This document shows positions 49,448 to 58,073 of a DNA stretch of 64,000 nucleotides, one piece after another. The notes beneath the pieces are model-generated. The model had not been told where the DNA came from, did no database searches, and was given only the letters and a program-made list of their open reading frames with translations. Every line of letters begins with the position of its first letter. Position 1 is the first letter of the stretch. The translations under genes were made by a program, and so were the position numbers. The DNA is from Oscillospiraceae bacterium (GTDB lineage: Bacteria; Bacillota; Clostridia; Oscillospirales; Oscillospiraceae): positions 1-64,000 of the forward strand of contig JAGAQA010000059.1 in NCBI GenBank assembly GCA_017622995.1, read 5' to 3'.

Positions 49448-51526
49448 TTACTGTTTCTTATTGGGAAATTCCAGATGGAACTTGATAAACTTTTCTCCCG
49501 TATCCTCCATCACCACAACTGCGTCATAGGTGCTGCGCCGTTTTTCAGACCAGAGGCCTTTTACAGAAGTGCGGCCCTTTTCCAGCAGCTCCGAAGCCAT
49601 TTTTGATGTCAGCTCTTTCTTGCGGGAGGTCCAAAATCGGTCCTGTTTCCATAGGACAAAGCTGCAGGTCCGGTCAGAACAGGCGAAATTCTTCTTGCCC
49701 TCATAGACGGGTTTTCCGCAGCGGGGACAGATGCCGATAATCTTCTTTTCAGGGGAGAACAGCTTTTGCCCTTCCTCGGAAACCTGAGTGTGATTTCTGA
49801 CCAGTTCACGCACCAGTTCGGTAATACCGTCCATGAAGCTGTCGGGATCGGCTTCGCCTCTGGCAATGGCGGTAAGCTTCTGCTCCCATTCAGCGGTGAG
49901 CATGGGAGAGGTCAAGGCCTCTGGCAGAATCGAAACCAGATTGATGCCGTCCTTTGTGGGGATCAGATTTTTGCCTTTGCGCTCCACAAAACCAGCCGCA
50001 ATCAGCTTTTCAATGGTGGCAGCTCTGGTTGCCGGGGTGCCCAGCCCCTTCCGTTCCGCGTCCTCCGGCATATCCTCCGCACCGGCTCGCTCCATGGCTG
50101 CCAGCAGGGTATCTTCGGTGAAGGGCTTTGGCGGGGAGGTGAAATGCTCGCTGATTGCGGCATCCACATGGGAGAAAACCTGTCCCTCGGTGAAATCGGG
50201 AAGCTCGGCAGATTCCTTGGATTCTGCGTCAATCTTCAGGAAGGAACGGAACAGACGATCAATCTCTCGCCAGCCCTCGGAAATGACAAGCTTACCCTTG
50301 GATGTAAACACATGACCGCCACAGCCAAAGGTAGCCGTCACCATCTCATAGGTAAATGGCTCTGCCACGGCACATAGTAACTTGCAGCAAACCAGCAGAA
50401 ACAGATTCCGTTCGCCTACGGGCAGATGGTGAATATCTGCCTTTTCAATCTCCATAGTAGGGATGATGGCATGATGGTCGGATACATCCTTGTCAGAAAT
50501 CAGGGACAGGACATCCGGGAAAAAGCTGGCGCATCCATTAAATGGGGCGATTCTCGCCGCCAGACGGACAATAACGGAAGCGGTCTCTGCCATATCGGAG
50601 GTCAGATACCGGCTGTCCGTACGGGGGTAGGACAGCAGCTTCTTTTCATAGAGGCTCTGGGCGTAGTCCAGGGTCTGCTTCGCTGTGTAGCCCAAAATCC
50701 TGTTGGCTTCGCGCTGTAAGGTGGTCAGATCATAGAGCTTGGGAGGCTGCTCCTTCTTCTGTTCACGGGTGACGGAGGTACAGGTGGCCGGGCGGTCTGT
50801 ACAGGACACAAGGACAGCCTGAGCCTTGGATAGCTGGTCAAATCGTCCCGAAAGGGCCTCGGCACCATTTACTTGCAGGCGGACATGATGGTATTTTTCC
50901 TTCTGAAAATCCTGGATTCGCTGCTCCCGCTCGGCCAGCATTGCCAGAGTAGGCGTCTGGACACGGCCCACATTCAGGGTGCGGTGGTACAGCACGGAGA
51001 ACAGCCGGGTGGCGTTGATCCCCACCAGCCAATCAGCTTTCTGGCGGCACAGGGCACTGTGGTATAGAGCATCATAGTCGCTGCTGGGACGAAGGTTTTG
51101 AAAGCCCTCCCGGATGGCGCTGTCCTCCATAGAGGAAATCCACAGCCGCTGCACCGGCTTACAGCAGCCGGTCATGCCATACACCAGCCGGAAGATCAGC
51201 TCGCCCTCCCGGCCCGCGTCACAGGCATTGACGATGCACTTTACATCCGGGCGGTTCATAAGCGTGCGGAGATTACGGTATGCTTCCTCCTTGCCGGGGA
51301 TCAGTGTATAGTGAAAAGGCTCCGGCAGGATGGGCAGATCCTCATAATGCCATTTTTTGAACCGCTGGTTATAGCTGGCCGCGTCCATGGGGGACACCAG
51401 ATGCCCTACGCACCAGGAAACGATCCAGCCGCTGTCCTCATAAAAGCCATCGGCCCCGGATGTGACACCCAGGGCCGATGCAATGGATTTTGCTACACTC
51501 GGTTTTTCTGCGATAATTAGTTTCAT
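49448..51526 (-). CDS. topB: DNA topoisomerase III
   Basis: A 692-aa type IA topoisomerase. TOPRIM domain at the start (MKLIIAEKPSVAKSIA, then DAGREGELIFR acidic motif), active-site tyrosine in SYPRTDSRYL (residue ~310), strand-passage domain to about 560, and a C-terminal zinc finger (CPRCGKPVYEG...CSDRTCSFV). Topoisomerase III of this size is a standard backbone gene of Tn1549-like elements and supports transfer or replication of the element. AAAGGAG precedes the ATG. Confidence 0.95.
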   Translation of the reverse strand: MKLIIAEKPSVAKSIASALGVTSGADGFYEDSGWIVSWCVGHLVSPMDAASYNQRFKKWHYEDLPILPEPFHYTLIPGKEEAYRNLRTLMNRPDVKCIVNACDAGREGELIFRLVYGMTGCCKPVQRLWISSMEDSAIREGFQNLRPSSDYDALYHSALCRQKADWLVGINATRLFSVLYHRTLNVGRVQTPTLAMLAEREQRIQDFQKEKYHHVRLQVNGAEALSGRFDQLSKAQAVLVSCTDRPATCTSVTREQKKEQPPKLYDLTTLQREANRILGYTAKQTLDYAQSLYEKKLLSYPRTDSRYLTSDMAETASVIVRLAARIAPFNGCASFFPDVLSLISDKDVSDHHAIIPTMEIEKADIHHLPVGERNLFLLVCCKLLCAVAEPFTYEMVTATFGCGGHVFTSKGKLVISEGWREIDRLFRSFLKIDAESKESAELPDFTEGQVFSHVDAAISEHFTSPPKPFTEDTLLAAMERAGAEDMPEDAERKGLGTPATRAATIEKLIAAGFVERKGKNLIPTKDGINLVSILPEALTSPMLTAEWEQKLTAIARGEADPDSFMDGITELVRELVRNHTQVSEEGQKLFSPEKKIIGICPRCGKPVYEGKKNFACSDRTCSFVLWKQDRFWTSRKKELTSKMASELLEKGRTSVKGLWSEKRRSTYDAVVVMEDTGEKFIKFHLEFPNKKQ

Positions 51527-51603
51527 TTTTCTCCTTTAAGTGTTGAAAATTTTTGCCTTTTGTTGTATAATGATATATAGATTAAGAAAGAGGATTTGAT
51601 GGC

Positions 51604-52314
51604 GTGTTAAGTTTCTTACGAAACCAATGGGTTGTAGGTATTGGTGGTGGTATCGTTAGCGGAATTATTGTCTACTTTATTACCAACTGGCTCTATAAAA
51701 GAAAAGATAATTCCAAATACCTGGAACAAATCGAAAATGCCAATTTAGACATAATTCGTACGTTAAAGCCCTATGTTGCAGAAAAAGGACTTCCGTCCAA
51801 AGAAGTAATTGATGCCATTATTGTTTCGACAGCAAGAAAACACAAGGTAAAAAGTGAAGAACTATATTCAATTCGTATTATCTGTGAAGAACTCATTCGG
51901 GAAATTATCGAGAATGCATATGTTTCTAGTGATAAAAAGCAAGAGTTTTCACAGCAATTAAGCGAATACTTGTATCAGGCAAATGCCGAGCAACAGCGAT
52001 CAGTTTTGATTTCTGAAATTGAAAAGGAAATAAAGTTGTCGCATGCGATAGAAAAGACAAACTATCAACGTCAAGCAACCACGATGCTTAGTATTATGAT
52101 GGCTGTATTTGCTTCGGTACTTACTATTCTTTCTGTTGTACTGTCAATTACGGAACCTTCTTTGAAATTACTGGATGGAGAGTTCAAATTACCAGTAATT
52201 GTGGCTTGTTTCGTTTGTTTAATTGAAGTAATTGTCAGTTATATTATTTCAATCTTCCTAAAACTTCCTAAAAAGCAAAAGAAACGTGATTCAATGAAAC
52301 AAGATACTGAATAG
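51604..52314 (+). CDS. membrane protein on the opposite strand (cargo)
   Basis: A 236-aa protein with one N-terminal membrane helix (GIGGGIVSGIIVYFITNWLY), a ~110-residue charged helical cytoplasmic part with possible coiled coil (SDKKQEFSQQLSEYLYQANAEQQR), and two C-terminal helices (TMLSIMMAVFASVLTILSVV; VIVACFVCLIEVIVSYIISIFL). GTG start at 51604 with GAGG upstream. AT-rich and opposite to all surrounding backbone genes, so it is recent cargo. The layout resembles membrane effectors of conflict systems, but no family is recognised. Confidence 0.65.
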   Translation: MLSFLRNQWVVGIGGGIVSGIIVYFITNWLYKRKDNSKYLEQIENANLDIIRTLKPYVAEKGLPSKEVIDAIIVSTARKHKVKSEELYSIRIICEELIREIIENAYVSSDKKQEFSQQLSEYLYQANAEQQRSVLISEIEKEIKLSHAIEKTNYQRQATTMLSIMMAVFASVLTILSVVLSITEPSLKLLDGEFKLPVIVACFVCLIEVIVSYIISIFLKLPKKQKKRDSMKQDTE

Positions 52315-52350
52315 AACTATCCCTGCTATTACTACAGTAGCAGGGATTCT

Positions 52351-53025
52351 TTATGAATTTCCGTATGCGGTATCTTCTTCACTCAGTTCTTCTTCATCTT
52401 CCAGATCCAGATCGTCCAGATCGGAAGGAACCGTCTGCACCTGTTTGGGCTTCATCACTACAAAATAGTAGGCAGCACCGCCACCGGCTGCGAGAATCAG
52501 CACCAGAGCCCAAAGTGCGCTACTGCTGGATTCCTTGACAGGCTCCGCGGGTTCTGTGGGGGTAGGTGTTGCCTCTCGACCTGCGCACCGGCTCATATTG
52601 GTCATGCAGATTTCACAGGAGGTATTCACCGCCCCAGCCTTGCATTTTTCAGAACAGGTGCAGACCAGCGGCTTGTCCGTGGGATCTTCATCCATCAGTG
52701 CCATCAGGTCTGCTTCATCCACCTTGTTAAGGAAGTGCACGGTATTTTCCCCGTTGGCTGCCCGGTCAATGATGATGTAAAAATAGTTGCCGCTTTTGGA
52801 CACCACGGTAATGAACTGCTTGTCTCCGGCAGCTTCTCCGTGGATATCATCCACCAAGGTCATGTTGCCCTCTGGGGTCAGGGGAATGCCGCCTGTTACC
52901 GGTTCCTCCGCGGATTCCTCGGAACCTTCGTCACTATAGGCCAAAGCCGTCATGGGAAACGCGCTCAGACACACCACAAGAAGCAGCATAGCAGTCAGCA
53001 GCCGGAAAACGCCCTTATTCTTCAT
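52351..53025 (-). CDS. DUF4366 family membrane protein of the conjugative element
   Basis: A 224-aa protein with a signal peptide ([21 protein letters not shown]), an extracellular domain with [19 protein letters not shown], a Cys-rich stretch (CTCSEKC...CEICM...C), a Pro/Thr/Glu linker, one membrane helix ([20 protein letters not shown]) and an acidic cytoplasmic tail. This is the DUF4366 (CD1107-like) pattern found beside the C40 peptidase in Tn1549-like transfer regions. The start at 53025 has GGAGGG 8 nt upstream. Confidence 0.85.
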   Translation of the reverse strand: MKNKGVFRLLTAMLLLVVCLSAFPMTALAYSDEGSEESAEEPVTGGIPLTPEGNMTLVDDIHGEAAGDKQFITVVSKSGNYFYIIIDRAANGENTVHFLNKVDEADLMALMDEDPTDKPLVCTCSEKCKAGAVNTSCEICMTNMSRCAGREATPTPTEPAEPVKESSSSALWALVLILAAGGGAAYYFVVMKPKQVQTVPSDLDDLDLEDEEELSEEDTAYGNS

Positions 53026-53302
53026 CCGCATATCCCTCCATATCGTCGGAAGTCCCCTCCGGGTCAGCGCCGCTGGTCTCTGCCAGCATATCTTCGGGCA
53101 GTGTGATAAGCCCGCTGGCGTAGGCTTTCAGGAAAGCAGTCAGCTCCCGGTTATCCATTTTCACGGCCTTAACCATGCGGACGATTTCCAGATTTTCTTC
53201 CTCCACGAGCTGTGTTTCCAGAGAGCGCAGCTTTTTCTGAAGCTCCGAAATCTTCTCCTTGGTTTTTTCGATGTCTCTGCGAATTTTATCAGTTGTTGCC
53301 AA
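53015..53302 (-). CDS. DUF4315 family protein
   Basis: A 95-aa protein with an N-terminal coiled coil ([20 protein letters not shown]) and a middle [14 protein letters not shown] segment typical of DUF4315 proteins in this element family. It starts with TTG at 53302, 10 nt after AGGAGG, and overlaps the DUF4366 gene. Its partner is probably the adjacent C40 peptidase; role unproven. Confidence 0.82.
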   Translation of the reverse strand: MATTDKIRRDIEKTKEKISELQKKLRSLETQLVEEENLEIVRMVKAVKMDNRELTAFLKAYASGLITLPEDMLAETSGADPEGTSDDMEGYADEE

Positions 53303-53322
53303 TGTTCATATTCCTCCTGTAT

Positions 53323-55347
53323 TTAATGGTTATAGGGTGGTCTGGCAAAAGCATAAAAGTGAGATTGCCAGTAGCTGGTATTTATGGTCACATAACGGAT
53401 GGGATCTCCGCAATGCAGCATCATCCCGCCGCCTGCGTAGATGCCCACGTGGCTGATTCCCGGCGTATCATAGGTGCCTTTGAAGAATATCAAATCGCCG
53501 GGCTGGGCGTTGGATGTGGGAACTGGGGTAGAAACGTTGTACAGTCCCTGAGCGCTCAGCCGTCCTACATTGCACACGCCGCTGTTGGTCAGCGCCCAGG
53601 ACACAAAGCCGGAGCAGTCAAAGGAAGTGCTGGGATTGCTGCCGCCCCACACATAGGGATAGCCAATGTACTTCTCTGCCTCCGTGATCAGCGCCGCAAA
53701 AGTTTCGTCCGCCAACGCTTCCGCCGGAACTTCATAGGTGGGCGGTTTGGTAGTGTACTTCGGGACATAGGGAGAATCCGGGAACAGATCCTCCCGGTTG
53801 CCAAGGGTGCCCATGTAGGTTGCGTACATGGAGAGGGTTTCTTCTCCCATAATGTACACCGGCACATGGGACAGATTGAAGTTTTCCAGCTCCACGGTGC
53901 AGATATAGTAGGTGTAGGGCACCACTTCCTCATACTCATATTCCTCCATAATGGGAAAGCCGTATCTGTCATACAGGATTTCCCCGGTGATAGGGTCGCG
54001 TTTTGGGCGCTCGTCAATTCTTGTCTCCGTCCGATACCGGGTTTCCGTTTCCACCGTTTCCGTCAGAATGTATTGCTTTCTAAAGAGCATTTCCAGATCA
54101 TTCTGAACCTCGTCTATGGTAAATACCCCTTCGTGGAGGGCGGAGAGAATAGAGATCAGCACATAGGGGTCATGCTCGATGGTGTCCAGAGTGAAATGGT
54201 ATTCATCATAGCTGTGGGTGCTGCGGTAGGTATCCAGATACGCCTGCAGCTCCGCTTCCATTGCGCAGTAAGCCGCCTCCGCTGCCAGAATATCCCTGTT
54301 CTCAGAAAGGTAGGAGGTACCAAGGACGCTGCTGACCCCGGAACCTGCCATCATGGAGCAGGAGGAAACACCGCCTATCAGCATGGCAAGAATCATGCCG
54401 ATCCCCAAAACCGGGAGGATAGCTCTGCTGTGATTTCGGGCAAAGGAAGCCGCTGCCTGTGCCGCCTCCTTTGTTCGCGCAGCAACGCCCTTTGCTGTAG
54501 AGGCGGTTTTCTCCGCCTCTCGCACCTTTTTGGCGTAATTGCGCTGGATGCGCCGTTTGTGCAGATACTTGGAAATGGGGTTGGAGGATGCCAGCGCCGG
54601 ATCGTCACGGAGTGCCCTTTGGTAAAGGAGATCCGCGTTGGCCCGGATTGATTCCTGTTCTGCCTTCGCCACATCCCGCCAGGGCTTTGCCTGGTGATGG
54701 AATACAGCCTGCCGCACCTTGCTCCCGGAATAAAGCACACCGTGTTCTGCCATTTCCTCTGCCTTATGTCCCGCTTCCACACCCACATTTTCCTGCTCCA
54801 CCTTGCGAATCTCATTGTGGGCGGCGTGGGTTATTTCCTGAACAGGTCGGGAAAGTGGATTCTGCCGTAGCTTGCCGTTGGGCTTTTTCTCCACCTTCTC
54901 AAGTCGGATGGATGTCCTGCCTGTGCCGGTGGCTTCATCGAATACCCGCTCCTTGACCCGGAGGGTCTTTGTGGGAATGGCTGCTTTTGCGTCATCCAGC
55001 TTATCCGCCGCCCGTTCAGAGCGGCGGATATATTTTTGCAGGGTAGGATCAGCACGTTCTTCCTCTGAAAATTGCAGCCGGGAAGACGGGCGGTTCCGGG
55101 CTCCGCTGCCCTCACGGACAACATCGGCATTTTCCTTTGCAGCCTTCTTTTCCCGGTGTCGGGCATGAGCATGGGCGACCTGCTCCAAAGGCGAGCCAAA
55201 AGAGATTTCTTCCTCCGGGGCAGAAAAATCAGCCTCCGTTTCCCGGTGGCTGATACGATCCACCTCGCCGGTTAAAAGGTTCTCCGCCACGGCACCGTCA
55301 CGGGTCATTTTCTGGGCAACCTTTTCCGGCGATTTCATTTCCTTCAT
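53323..55347 (-). CDS. CD1108-type C40 (NlpC/P60) peptidoglycan hydrolase
   Basis: A 674-aa transfer protein. A long basic, helical N-terminal region (~1-300) is followed by one membrane helix (AILPVLGIGMILAMLIGGV, ~310), an extracellular region, and a C-terminal NlpC/P60 domain with Cys in STSFDCSGFVSWAL and His in GISHVGIYAGGG. It should open the cell wall locally so the mating channel can assemble. Its ATG overlaps the methyltransferase stop (ATGA). Confidence 0.9.
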   Translation of the reverse strand: MKEMKSPEKVAQKMTRDGAVAENLLTGEVDRISHRETEADFSAPEEEISFGSPLEQVAHAHARHREKKAAKENADVVREGSGARNRPSSRLQFSEEERADPTLQKYIRRSERAADKLDDAKAAIPTKTLRVKERVFDEATGTGRTSIRLEKVEKKPNGKLRQNPLSRPVQEITHAAHNEIRKVEQENVGVEAGHKAEEMAEHGVLYSGSKVRQAVFHHQAKPWRDVAKAEQESIRANADLLYQRALRDDPALASSNPISKYLHKRRIQRNYAKKVREAEKTASTAKGVAARTKEAAQAAASFARNHSRAILPVLGIGMILAMLIGGVSSCSMMAGSGVSSVLGTSYLSENRDILAAEAAYCAMEAELQAYLDTYRSTHSYDEYHFTLDTIEHDPYVLISILSALHEGVFTIDEVQNDLEMLFRKQYILTETVETETRYRTETRIDERPKRDPITGEILYDRYGFPIMEEYEYEEVVPYTYYICTVELENFNLSHVPVYIMGEETLSMYATYMGTLGNREDLFPDSPYVPKYTTKPPTYEVPAEALADETFAALITEAEKYIGYPYVWGGSNPSTSFDCSGFVSWALTNSGVCNVGRLSAQGLYNVSTPVPTSNAQPGDLIFFKGTYDTPGISHVGIYAGGGMMLHCGDPIRYVTINTSYWQSHFYAFARPPYNH

Positions 55348-56348
55348 CCGCGCCCACCATCCTTTCCATAGGGACAGATGGAAACGCAGGCCCCGGTTTC
55401 AATGGCAGCAATGTAGTGAAAAATGGGATAGGCCTGGGGCGGGCAAACCGCGTTGCCCAGAGTTTTCAACCGAAGAGCCCGTCCGTCCATGCGCTCCGTC
55501 ATGCGGGGCACTCCTTCCGGCTCTCTGACCCAAAGGATACGTCCGTCCATCCTTTCGGGAATCCCATGAGCCATTCCACCCAATCCGGGTTCAGCGCCGC
55601 CGCATCCGACACCGGCTGTTCCTGGGAGATCACCTGCGCCGACAGGTTGGAGGACGGGGACTGGTTCCGAAATGCCGTTGGTTTCAATGTTGAGCGGTAG
55701 CCCTCCGACGCTGCCGGGGTCAGATAAAACACCGCTGCCGACAGGCTGAGGCTCCAAATCGAACCGCTCTTGTTCCTCTTGCGGAAGATCCCACCCTCGG
55801 ACAGGAACACATCCAGGTTTTGCGCGTCCCGGTTGGTGCATTTGTCGGAGGCAAGGGGTGTGGGAAACATCAGCCGCGACGATAAAAGTTCGCTGGCGCT
55901 CATGCCACGCGCCGACGCCGCAAGCCGGAAATACGAATGGGAGAACAGCGTATCCCGCTTTTGCCAGGTCAAAAATCGTTTTGTCGAGCCCCATATTGAT
56001 GAAGCCAGCAACATTTTCCCCAAGCACCCAAGCGGGCCGTAGTTCGGTAATAACCCGGCACATTTCCGGCCACAGGTAGCGTTCATCCGCAAAGCCCTTT
56101 CGTTTTCCTGCGGTGGAAAAGGGCTGACAAGGGAATCCGCCGGAAATGATGGTAACTGTTTCAAGTCCAGTTCTTTCAAAAAATGCCTCCTTCGTAAAGG
56201 TAGTGATATCCCGGAACCTGGGTACCTTCGGCCAGCGATTTTCCAATACGGCGTAAGGGAAATCCGCCCACTCGCATTGGCAGACGGTTTGGAAACCTGC
56301 CGCCTCCGCTGCCAGATCTAAGCCGCCAATGCCGGAAAACAGGCTCAC
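55344..56348 (-). CDS. C5 DNA (cytosine) methyltransferase
   Basis: A 334-aa (from GTG 56348) methyltransferase with motif I FSGIGGLDLAAEAAGF, motif IV GGFPCQPFS (catalytic Cys), motif VI ENVAGF, motif VIII ERQRTFIVA, and C-terminal LKTLGNAVCPPQAYPIF (motifs IX-X). AAGGAGG at 56388-56382 points 6 nt ahead at an in-frame ACG (56375), which would restore the usual N-terminus (AETKTLTHVSLFSG). The target-recognition region (about residues 165-290) is unusual: another frame here carries family-like sequence (see 55499-55903). Likely protects the element from host restriction. Confidence 0.85.
   Translation of the reverse strand: MSLFSGIGGLDLAAEAAGFQTVCQCEWADFPYAVLENRWPKVPRFRDITTFTKEAFFERTGLETVTIISGGFPCQPFSTAGKRKGFADERYLWPEMCRVITELRPAWVLGENVAGFINMGLDKTIFDLAKAGYAVLPFVFPACGVGAWHERQRTFIVAADVSHTPCLRQMHQPGRAKPGCVPVRGWDLPQEEQERFDLEPQPVGSGVLSDPGSVGGLPLNIETNGISEPVPVLQPVGAGDLPGTAGVGCGGAEPGLGGMAHGIPERMDGRILWVREPEGVPRMTERMDGRALRLKTLGNAVCPPQAYPIFHYIAAIETGACVSICPYGKDGGRG
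55499..55903 (-). other. second reading frame with methyltransferase-like sequence
   Basis: Inside the methyltransferase gene, the +1 frame is open from 56179 to 55499. From about 55870 it reads like the variable part of phage-type C5 methyltransferases (MFPTPLASDKCTNRD, GGIFRKRNKSGSIWSL, YLTPAAS, then LNPDWVEWLMGFPKGWTDV). The last of these is a conserved C-terminal segment in that family. An ATG at 55903 could start it. Either the gene has two compensating frameshifts or two proteins overlap. The main frame stays open throughout. Confidence 0.45.
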
Positions 56349-56367
56349 ATGAGTCAGTGTTTTTGTT

Positions 56368-57153
56368 TCAGCCGTAAGATGCCTCCTTGTTTTCAGATTC
56401 TGAAATGCGTTCGCAATAGACCAGATACCGCTGCTTTCCCCCTGAGGCGTAAGGGTGGCAGGTGAGCAGCGTCACCATATCCCGCCCCGGCTGGATCAGA
56501 ATTGCTTCAATATCATGGGGCTCAATGATCTTCGTTCCCACAACCTGGTAGTGCAGGGTTTCCCACAAATTGGTAATGGTAACCTCGTCACCCAAAGTCA
56601 GATCCGTAATGTAGCGAAAATAGGATGCGCCGCCCCAGCCCCGGTGACCGGCAATGACGGCGTTGGTGTTGGTACCTCCAATGGGGATGCTGGTTTCAGA
56701 GAGAACGGCAGCGCCGTTTGCCATGTTTTCATCGGTAGCCCCCAGAAACAGCGGCATTTCCAGCTCCAGCTTTGGAATGGAGATCACGCCAAAGGTTTCA
56801 TCCGGCAGGCCATGATCCGCAAGGGTGAAAGCAGATGCCTGATAGGCACCGTTGCTGGAAAGCGCCGACTGTCCTTCCGCATAAATCCGCTGATTGTAGG
56901 TGGTCATGGCATCCCACAGTTCTGGATACTGACGAGTTTCCTCTGCCTCCGGCGCGGTCGGGAGAATGACGATATTGGGTAAGCCGTCCTCAGGATCACC
57001 AGCCACCCGGCTGAGAAAGCTGTCCGCCTCCCAGTTCATCCGGCGATCCACGACCGCACCTTGAATACAGGGATAGAGCGCTAGAAACAGCCCTGTCAGG
57101 AACAGCATGAGCATAAACAGGACAAAGAAGGATTCCCACTTACTTCTGAACAT
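56368..57153 (-). CDS. class C sortase
   Basis: A 261-aa pilin-polymerising sortase: N-terminal membrane helix (FFVLFMLMLFLTGLFLAL), sortase fold with FGVISIPKLELEMPLF, catalytic His in AVIAGHRGWG (residue ~155), catalytic Cys in MVTLLTCHPYASGGKQRYL (TLxTC) and a conserved Arg after it. The start at 57153 has GGAGG upstream. It lies beside a second sortase and two LPxTG surface proteins, so it should join or anchor pilin subunits. Confidence 0.9.
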   Translation of the reverse strand: MFRSKWESFFVLFMLMLFLTGLFLALYPCIQGAVVDRRMNWEADSFLSRVAGDPEDGLPNIVILPTAPEAEETRQYPELWDAMTTYNQRIYAEGQSALSSNGAYQASAFTLADHGLPDETFGVISIPKLELEMPLFLGATDENMANGAAVLSETSIPIGGTNTNAVIAGHRGWGGASYFRYITDLTLGDEVTITNLWETLHYQVVGTKIIEPHDIEAILIQPGRDMVTLLTCHPYASGGKQRYLVYCERISESENKEASYG

Positions 57154-58018
57154 ACATACCGCCTCCTTTGCCAAATTTCCGATGGATATGTACCGCAGAG
57201 AAAATAACCAGCCCCAGCCCCAGAGCGGCAATCGCGCCCCACAGGATTCCCTGCAGGTATTTCTGCTCCCAGGTGGAATGGGGTGCCTGTTCCGTGATTT
57301 CTTCCGCCAGCGCCTCCGCTTCCTCATAGGGAATCCGGGAACCGCGCACCAGCAGCCGGTGGGTGTTCACCCCATAGGGGGTGCAGGTAACGAGGGTACA
57401 CAAGTCCTCGCCGGAGGCTATCCCTAGCAGGCTGGTGTCATAGGGCAGCACAGTGTTGATCTCCACCACCTGATATGTCAGAGTTTCATCCAGAACATGG
57501 AGATAGAACACATCCCCAACAATCAACTGTTCCAGATCGGTGAACATCTTTTGGCTTGCCATACCGCTGTGCCCGGAGAGAATGCTGTGGGAGTTTTCCC
57601 CGCCTACGGGGAGGGAGCTGCCCAGCAGATGCCCGATACCCCGTTCCAGAGAATCATTCTCCGTGCCGTGGTAGATGGGCAGATTCACGCTGATCTTGGG
57701 AATCTCCACATAGCCCATAATGCCGTTTCCGGCGAGATTGAGCTGACTGTCATAATCGGCAGATGCTGCCAGTAAGCCCTCTTGGCTGTAGGCTTCCGTT
57801 GCGCCGGGGATCAGGGAATGATTGTAAATATCCGCCTGTTCTTTTGCTTCCCTCAGCGCGGCGTCATCTACCTGCTCCATAACCTCCTGATAGGCGGTTT
57901 GAATCTGGGATGCGTACTTTTGGTTTACATAATTACTTATAACGGGATACAAGGTCAGCCCCAGCGCCAGCAGGAACGCCATGACCGCCAGGGCGATTGT
58001 GATACGCTTTTGCTTCGT
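57140..58018 (-). CDS. class C sortase, probable ACG start
   Basis: A sortase with N-terminal membrane helix, MGYVEIPKISVNLPIY, catalytic His in SILSGHSGM, catalytic Cys in LCTLVTCTPYGVNTHRLLV (TLVTC) and a C-terminal membrane helix, as in pilin-polymerising class C enzymes. The first usual start is ATG 57982 (280 aa), but it lacks a ribosome binding site. AAGGAGG points 7 nt ahead at ACG 58018, which gives the natural-looking N-terminus KQKRITIALAVM before the helix (292 aa). It overlaps the next sortase by 14 nt. Confidence 0.85.
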   Translation of the reverse strand, partial: TKQKRITIALAVMAFLLALGLTLYPVISNYVNQKYASQIQTAYQEVMEQVDDAALREAKEQADIYNHSLIPGATEAYSQEGLLAASADYDSQLNLAGNGIMGYVEIPKISVNLPIYHGTENDSLERGIGHLLGSSLPVGGENSHSILSGHSGMASQKMFTDLEQLIVGDVFYLHVLDETLTYQVVEINTVLPYDTSLLGIASGEDLCTLVTCTPYGVNTHRLLVRGSRIPYEEAEALAEEITEQAPHSTWEQKYLQGILWGAIAALGLGLVIFSAVHIHRKFGKGGGMYVQK

Positions 58019-58040
58019 ATGGAACCCTCCTTTGAAAATG

Positions 58041-58064
58041 CCCCGGAGGAATGAACCTCCGGGG
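58041..58064 (-). terminator. hairpin between pilin and sortase genes
   Basis: A 9-bp perfect GC stem, 58041-58049 with 58056-58064 (CCCCGGAGG/CCTCCGGGG). Only a weak T-tract follows on the minus strand, so it may be a partial terminator that keeps sortase expression below pilin expression. Confidence 0.55.
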
Positions 58065-58073
58065 CAGATGAAA

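Noticed and set aside
46431..49606. Plus-strand frames of 556 and 532 aa
   Set aside because: Antisense to the two ArdA-type genes; hydrophobic noise without start signals.
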